10,377 bases of DNA, taken from the NCBI GenBank assembly GCA_002314525.1, contig DCGE01000142.1:1-10377 (forward strand), given 5' to 3'. Each line of letters begins with the position of its first letter. Within the stretch, counting starts at the first letter, position 1. Positions 5,892 through 10,377 of this stretch are shown here, in pieces. The notes beneath the pieces were generated by a model. The model ran no database searches, was not told the DNA's origin, and saw only the letters and a program-made list of their open reading frames with translations. Source of the DNA: Prevotellaceae bacterium UBA1786. GTDB lineage: Bacteria > Bacteroidota > Bacteroidia > Bacteroidales > Bacteroidaceae. A program made the translations under genes and the position numbers.

Positions 5892-8800
5892 ATGACAAAG
5901 AAATTATTTCTATCAATCCTGACATCTATGGCCATTGCCGTAGTCAGTGCTCAAGTCCCTACAGACATACCGTTTGAGAAGGGTAAGTTCGAAGCCAACT
6001 GGAATTCACTGGAGCAGTGGGACTGTCCAGAATGGTTCAAAGACGCAAAGTTCGGCATCTGGGCTCACTGGGGTCCCCAATGTCAGGCTGAGAGCGGTGA
6101 CTGGTATGGGCGCTATCTCTATTTCAGCGACAATCCATACGACTATCGACGCGGAATCAACTTCAATCCATCGGAATATGGTATGAAGGACTTCTGCCAC
6201 GACTGGAAGGCTGAGAATTGGGACCCGAAGAAACTCATCCAGAAATACAAGGCCGTAGGATGCAAATACTTCATGACACTCGGCAACCACCACGACAATT
6301 TCGACCTATGGGATTCTCCGTATCAGGAGTGGAATTCAGTGGATGTAGGTCCAATGCGCGACATCTGTGGCGAATGGGCCGAAGCCTGCCGTGAGGTGGG
6401 ACTGCCCATCGGTGTGAGCATCCACGCAAGCCACGCATGGTCGTGGTTCGAGATTGCCACGAAATACGATGCCAAACTGACGAAGGCTGACGGTTTCAAA
6501 TTGAATGCCGACGGCACCGAGAAATGGTGGAAGGGGCTCGATCCTCAGGAGCTCTATGCTCAGGGGCACTCTCCTCTCTCCTCTGGCTGGGAGAACAGTG
6601 GTACCATCCACAGCCAATGGGGATGGGAAAACGGAGCGAGCATTCCTGACCAGAAATACAAGACCAAACTGCAGAACCGTTGTCGCCAGTTGGTCAACGA
6701 CTACCGACCTGATATGATCTACTTCGATGATACCGTACTTCCGTTCTGGGGATGCGACAACCAGTGGGGGCAGGATTTCCTTGCGTACTACTACAACCAC
6801 ATGTCGAACCTTAACGAAGGTGGTGATCCAAACGTACTGGTCTGCGGAAAGATCCTGCCTGAGGCTCAGAAGGAATCAATGCTATGGGATGTAGAGAGAG
6901 GCATTCCTGACCGTCCGCAGGAAAAGTACTGGCAGACATGTACATGTATCGGTGGATGGCACTATAGTCTCCCTGACTACTGGAACGGCTCGTACAAAAG
7001 CGCTGAGACGGTTATCCGCATGCTCATCGACATCGTATCGAAGAACGGCAACCTTCTGCTGTCCATACCTCTCCGTGCCGACGGTACATACGACGAGAAG
7101 GAAGCCAAGATTCTCGACGGCATCCAAGCATGGATGGAGATCAACGGCGAGAGCATATATGGTACAAGAGTATGGAAGTGTTTCGGCGAGGGTCCTTTGG
7201 CAGAGGCTGTCAACGGAATGACAGGACAGGGATTCAACGAAGGACAGAACTACACGAGTGCCGACGTCCGCTACGTTCACAGGAACGACACGGTCTATGC
7301 AACCATCATGGCATGGCCAGAGGCTGGCGAATACACGATGAAGGCATTCTCGATGGTATCGAAATACTATAGTGGTATCGTTGAGAAGGTGACTCTCTTA
7401 GGATATGGTGAGGTGGAGTTCAGCCAAACGCTCAAAGGTCTGACCATCAACGTACCATCAACCAAACCTAACGCCATCGCACCGGCATTCCGTATCACTC
7501 TGAAGGAAGACACACGCAGCGAGGCTGAGCAGATGAAGAGTATTGTTGGTGAACTCGACGAACTGACCGAGGGACTTGACAACAGAACAAGCTACATCAA
7601 TACCGGAAAATACAACACCATAAAGGTCCAGAAACTCAAGAAGGCAATAGAACAGGCGAAGAAGGCCGTAAAGCAGAGTGGTTCATCAGACTTCAAGACT
7701 GCGAAGGAAGAACTTATCGCTGCCTACTCCGACTTCGAAGAGAACGGAAAGAACGCAGGTGGTGCATGGAAAGGCACCTATGAGAAGAATGTGACCGTCG
7801 ACAAACTGGTCGAAGCAAACAACTTCACTCGTTCAAGTGGTGGGACAAGCCGATTCGGTGCTCCAAAGAACTGGACAGTCGAGAACTTCAACATACCTAA
7901 CGGAGGTGACGGCACAAAGGCCGGACTCGACAACTATAGTGGCAAGGATGCCTTGATGCTGGGTGTATGGAACGATGCCGGTTCCAACAACAAGGGCGAC
8001 CTGAGCAATGCCCGCATCTATCGGAAGGTAAGATTGGAAAAAGGAATTTACTACTTCGGTGCCGGATTCAATGCCGCATACCAACTGAGCAGCCAGGCCT
8101 ATATGTTCGTTAGCAAGGAACTCTGTAACACTGCGGATATCCCAGAGAAGAGCCTAGCATACCTTGGTTTGGCAGGCCTGCCGAACGATCTTTCGGTCCA
8201 TGGACTATGGGTGAGCATTCCGAAGGATATGGATGTGTATGTGGGGTTCCAGGTAAACCTGAAGAACGGAAGCAGCACCCAGGAGTTCCGTGCGGAGAAG
8301 GTAGTGATGTATAAGTTGCCGGCAATCGACAAAACTACTCTCACCCAACTTACTGAGAACATCGGGAAGAAGTTGAACACACTCTCCTCAAAGCTGAAAC
8401 CTATCAATACAGGTTACTACAACCCTGAGAAATTTGAAGAAATGCAGGCTCTTACAGCCGGCATTTCTGCTAAAATAGAAGAGATGGCTGAAGAGGATCT
8501 CGAAGGTGCATACTATTCACTCAGTGATGCATGGGAAGCATATCAGACTGAGGGGAAGAACAAGGGTGGAATTGCCGACTCGACTGGATCGGAGGACATC
8601 ACCTTAGCCATACTGAAGGAGGTGTCGCAGTTCAGCCGCAAGGACAGCAGTGTTACTACCCGCTTCGCTACCCCACTCTATTGGTCGGTCGAGAACTTCA
8701 AGATTCCCAATGGTGGCGACGGTACGAAGAACGGGCTTGACAAGTACAGCGGCCAGGACGCACTCATGCTTGGCATCTGGGACGACCGCGACAAAAACCA

Positions 8801-9269
8801 GCAGGGAAGTCTCACTAACGCACGCATATATCAGAAAGTGACACTTGAACCCGGCGTGTATTACTTTGGAGCATCCTTCAACGCCAACTACAACCTATAT
8901 GCAGCATACATGTATGTCGGAGAGAAACTTATAGCGACTTCGCTTATTCCCACGCGTTCGGTGGCATACTACGACATCAACGAAGCTCCTATCAGCACTG
9001 ATCAGTATGGTCTCTACTTCCTTGTAGAGAAAACTGGTGAGTACTATATCTGTTTCCAGGCCAACTTAAGCAGTGGTTCGGCAGAACAGGAATTCCGTGC
9101 GGAGACTGTTAGCTTGCTGAGATACGACATCCCTACCAGCATCAACGAGGCTCTCTCTCCTCAACCAGCTGTTGCACCTCAGGGCATCTACACGCTCGAT
9201 GGCATACGTCATAGCAAGTTGCAGAAAGGAATCAACATTGTGAACGGCAAGAAAGTATTAGTACGATGA
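5892..9269 (+). CDS. Secreted multidomain GH29-type alpha-L-fucosidase
   Basis: A 1125-residue exported enzyme expected to release alpha-L-fucose from glycans. The signal peptide starts MTKKLFLSILTSMAIA and ends near VVSAQ. The GH29 barrel covers about residues 30-410: FGIWAHWGPQ (H59), NHHDNFDLWDS (H133, H134), DMIYFDD with probable nucleophile D279, WDVERG with probable acid/base E335, and GNLLLSIPLRADG. A beta-sandwich follows to about 540. Then come a helical FIVAR-like segment (540-630), a DUF5013-like domain (634-810), a second helical segment (811-893), a second DUF5013-like domain (900-1079) and a tail reading GIYTLDG...GINIVNGKKVLV. GH29 enzymes are usually about 450-600 residues, so the rest is accessory and probably binds glycan. 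An in-frame TTG at 5865 is rejected because it lies in the promoter. Substrate linkage is not predictable here. Confidence 0.93.
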   Translation: MTKKLFLSILTSMAIAVVSAQVPTDIPFEKGKFEANWNSLEQWDCPEWFKDAKFGIWAHWGPQCQAESGDWYGRYLYFSDNPYDYRRGINFNPSEYGMKDFCHDWKAENWDPKKLIQKYKAVGCKYFMTLGNHHDNFDLWDSPYQEWNSVDVGPMRDICGEWAEACREVGLPIGVSIHASHAWSWFEIATKYDAKLTKADGFKLNADGTEKWWKGLDPQELYAQGHSPLSSGWENSGTIHSQWGWENGASIPDQKYKTKLQNRCRQLVNDYRPDMIYFDDTVLPFWGCDNQWGQDFLAYYYNHMSNLNEGGDPNVLVCGKILPEAQKESMLWDVERGIPDRPQEKYWQTCTCIGGWHYSLPDYWNGSYKSAETVIRMLIDIVSKNGNLLLSIPLRADGTYDEKEAKILDGIQAWMEINGESIYGTRVWKCFGEGPLAEAVNGMTGQGFNEGQNYTSADVRYVHRNDTVYATIMAWPEAGEYTMKAFSMVSKYYSGIVEKVTLLGYGEVEFSQTLKGLTINVPSTKPNAIAPAFRITLKEDTRSEAEQMKSIVGELDELTEGLDNRTSYINTGKYNTIKVQKLKKAIEQAKKAVKQSGSSDFKTAKEELIAAYSDFEENGKNAGGAWKGTYEKNVTVDKLVEANNFTRSSGGTSRFGAPKNWTVENFNIPNGGDGTKAGLDNYSGKDALMLGVWNDAGSNNKGDLSNARIYRKVRLEKGIYYFGAGFNAAYQLSSQAYMFVSKELCNTADIPEKSLAYLGLAGLPNDLSVHGLWVSIPKDMDVYVGFQVNLKNGSSTQEFRAEKVVMYKLPAIDKTTLTQLTENIGKKLNTLSSKLKPINTGYYNPEKFEEMQALTAGISAKIEEMAEEDLEGAYYSLSDAWEAYQTEGKNKGGIADSTGSEDITLAILKEVSQFSRKDSSVTTRFATPLYWSVENFKIPNGGDGTKNGLDKYSGQDALMLGIWDDRDKNQQGSLTNARIYQKVTLEPGVYYFGASFNANYNLYAAYMYVGEKLIATSLIPTRSVAYYDINEAPISTDQYGLYFLVEKTGEYYICFQANLSSGSAEQEFRAETVSLLRYDIPTSINEALSPQPAVAPQGIYTLDGIRHSKLQKGINIVNGKKVLVR
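7509..9129 (+). repeat. Duplicated helical plus DUF5013-like modules within the fucosidase
   Basis: Two protein-level copies follow each other: residues about 540-810 and 811-1079. Each has a lysine- and glutamate-rich helical segment ending in E(N)GKN(A/K)GG, then a beta-rich domain. The beta domains align clearly: W(T/S)VENF(N/K)IPNGGDGTK, then (A/N)GLD, YSG, DALMLG(V/I)W, NARIY, GxYYFGA and QEFRAE. The DNA copies differ at many synonymous sites, so this is an older duplication, not a recent one. The DUF5013 name is given from memory of the motif pattern. Confidence 0.8.
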
Positions 9270-9291
9270 TTTAATTCTTTACAAAAATTTC

Positions 9292-10377
9292 ATGAAACAA
9301 AAACTATTAACACTATTAATTGCTCTCATTTCTCTTCAGGCAGTTGCCCAGGAGGATGTGACAAGTTGGCTCACCAACCCTGACTTCGAGGACAGAACTA
9401 ACGGTTGGCAGACAAGTGGCATGGGAGGTCAGACCAACAGCGACTTTCCGCTGAAACACGGCAATGTCTATGCTGAGACATGGACCGGAGATGGCGGAAC
9501 CGTGACTGACGTGTATATCCGACAGCAGTTAAGTGGACTTCCAGCAGGTCGTTATACTCTTACTGTAACATGCCAGAACCTACAGTCAGGCAAACCTTCA
9601 ACCGGTGCGTATATCTTTCTGAATAACGAAAAGACGGAGTTCGGTGCTGCAGATGACTATAAGGTCAGCTGTCTGGTTACTGACGGCGAATTGCTTGTAG
9701 GTGCCATGACGAAGAACTGCAAAGGCAACTACGTCTGCGTCGATAACTTCCGTCTCGCCTATTCGGCCGACATCAACGAACTGCGTGAGAGTGTCCGACA
9801 GCTCATCGAGGAATCCGAAGCTCTTGACCACCATACCGGTACCGAAGTTCAGAAGGAACTCGATGCTGCCCGTGAGGCTCTGAGGACCTATCTTGATGGT
9901 GACAGTTCCGAAGGACTGAGCGAGGCTATGAACCGTCTCCGCAAGGCCATGCTCAACTATCGTTTCAGCATAGCGACCGAAACAGATCCATACGACATCA
10001 CCGAACTTGTTGCCAATGCCGGTTTCGAGAAGGGTTCAAAGGACTGGACCTTCGAGAGTATGGGCACTCAGAGCAACGATGCGTTCAAGGTGAAAGTCGG
10101 CAGTACATACGCTGAGAAATGGACTGGAAGTGCCGGCGTCGGCAATGGTAAGATCTACCAGACTATCACCGACTTGCCAAGTGGCAAATACAGACTTACG
10201 GCCGTAGCCCACAACATCATAGAATGGGAGACAGCCACTACTTGTACGGGTGCATGGATATTCGGCGAGGACCAGAGGACTGCCGTCAGTAAGGATGCAA
10301 GGTACTCTGTTGATTTCACCGTCGTAGGTGGTTCGGCCACCATCGGTTTCGTTGCCGAGAATGCGTCGGGCAACTGG
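9292..10377 (+). CDS. Secreted protein with two carbohydrate-binding-like modules (C-terminus cut by window edge)
   Basis: The frame is open from ATG at 9292 to the window end (362 residues). A signal peptide MKQKLLTLLIALISLQAVAQ is cut near residue 19 or 20. Module 1 (about 25-155) and module 2 (about 235 to the edge) share NP/AGFE near their start, then YAE(T/K)WTG, a QQL/QTI strand, LP(A/S)G(R/K)Y(T/R)LT and TGA(Y/W)IF. This is a jelly-roll pattern similar to CBM4/9- or CBM6-like domains. A helical FIVAR-like segment (about 158-228, with EVQKELDAAREAL) separates them, as in the fucosidase upstream. The gene starts 22 nt after the fucosidase stop with no promoter or terminator between, so they are probably cotranscribed. 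Such modules often precede a glycoside hydrolase or lyase domain, which would lie outside the window; none is visible here. Confidence 0.88.
   Translation, partial: MKQKLLTLLIALISLQAVAQEDVTSWLTNPDFEDRTNGWQTSGMGGQTNSDFPLKHGNVYAETWTGDGGTVTDVYIRQQLSGLPAGRYTLTVTCQNLQSGKPSTGAYIFLNNEKTEFGAADDYKVSCLVTDGELLVGAMTKNCKGNYVCVDNFRLAYSADINELRESVRQLIEESEALDHHTGTEVQKELDAAREALRTYLDGDSSEGLSEAMNRLRKAMLNYRFSIATETDPYDITELVANAGFEKGSKDWTFESMGTQSNDAFKVKVGSTYAEKWTGSAGVGNGKIYQTITDLPSGKYRLTAVAHNIIEWETATTCTGAWIFGEDQRTAVSKDARYSVDFTVVGGSATIGFVAENASGNW

Noticed and set aside
6336..6800. A 154-codon open frame on the minus strand
   Set aside because: Antisense to the catalytic domain of the fucosidase, which shows clear conserved GH29 motifs in its own frame.
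7876..8760. Repeated DNA as a sign of a mobile element or CRISPR array
   Set aside because: The similarity is between two protein domains with many synonymous differences. There are no short regular spacers, terminal repeats or transposase.

Overview
The window looks like chromosomal DNA of a Bacteroidota member, most likely a Prevotella-like Bacteroidales. Four things suggest this. The promoters have the Bacteroidetes form (a TTG-type -33 box and a TAnnTTTG -7 box). Upstream of start codons the sequence is A-rich, without clear Shine-Dalgarno motifs. Several genes are large secreted multidomain carbohydrate-active proteins. One of these ends in the 'GIYTLDG...KGINIVNGKKVLV' type of tail common in Prevotella and Bacteroides secreted proteins. 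No RNA genes, insertion sequences, CRISPR arrays or other mobile elements were recognised.

Left part (1-3240), housekeeping-like. A minus-strand ABC-F ATPase runs off the left edge. It is divergent from a plus-strand pair of paralogous integral membrane proteins (1672-2415 and 2433-3170). The two transcription units start from back-to-back promoters whose -7 regions form an exact 13-bp inverted repeat. The membrane pair ends at a strong intrinsic terminator (3195-3233), which separates it from the convergent locus that follows.

Right part (3258-10377), a small carbohydrate-active locus around a divergent promoter region (about 5753-5891). Leftward lies an AraC-type regulator, followed with a 4-nt ATGA overlap by a secreted beta-propeller protein resembling glycoside hydrolases of the GH43/GH117 type. 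Rightward lies a 1125-residue secreted GH29-type alpha-L-fucosidase with two duplicated helical-plus-DUF5013-like modules. After 22 nt comes the start of another secreted protein with two carbohydrate-binding-like modules, cut off by the window end. No SusC/SusD pair is visible, so whether this is part of a larger polysaccharide utilisation locus cannot be decided here. The arrangement suggests that the AraC protein senses a sugar and controls its own unit and perhaps the divergent fucosidase unit, which would trim fucosylated glycans outside the cytoplasm. That regulatory link is inference.

Two start sites differ from the longest possible reading frames. The AraC gene most likely starts at 5752, because a well-matched promoter lies across the upstream ATG at 5797. 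The fucosidase starts at 5892, because the in-frame TTG at 5865 lies inside the -7 box.
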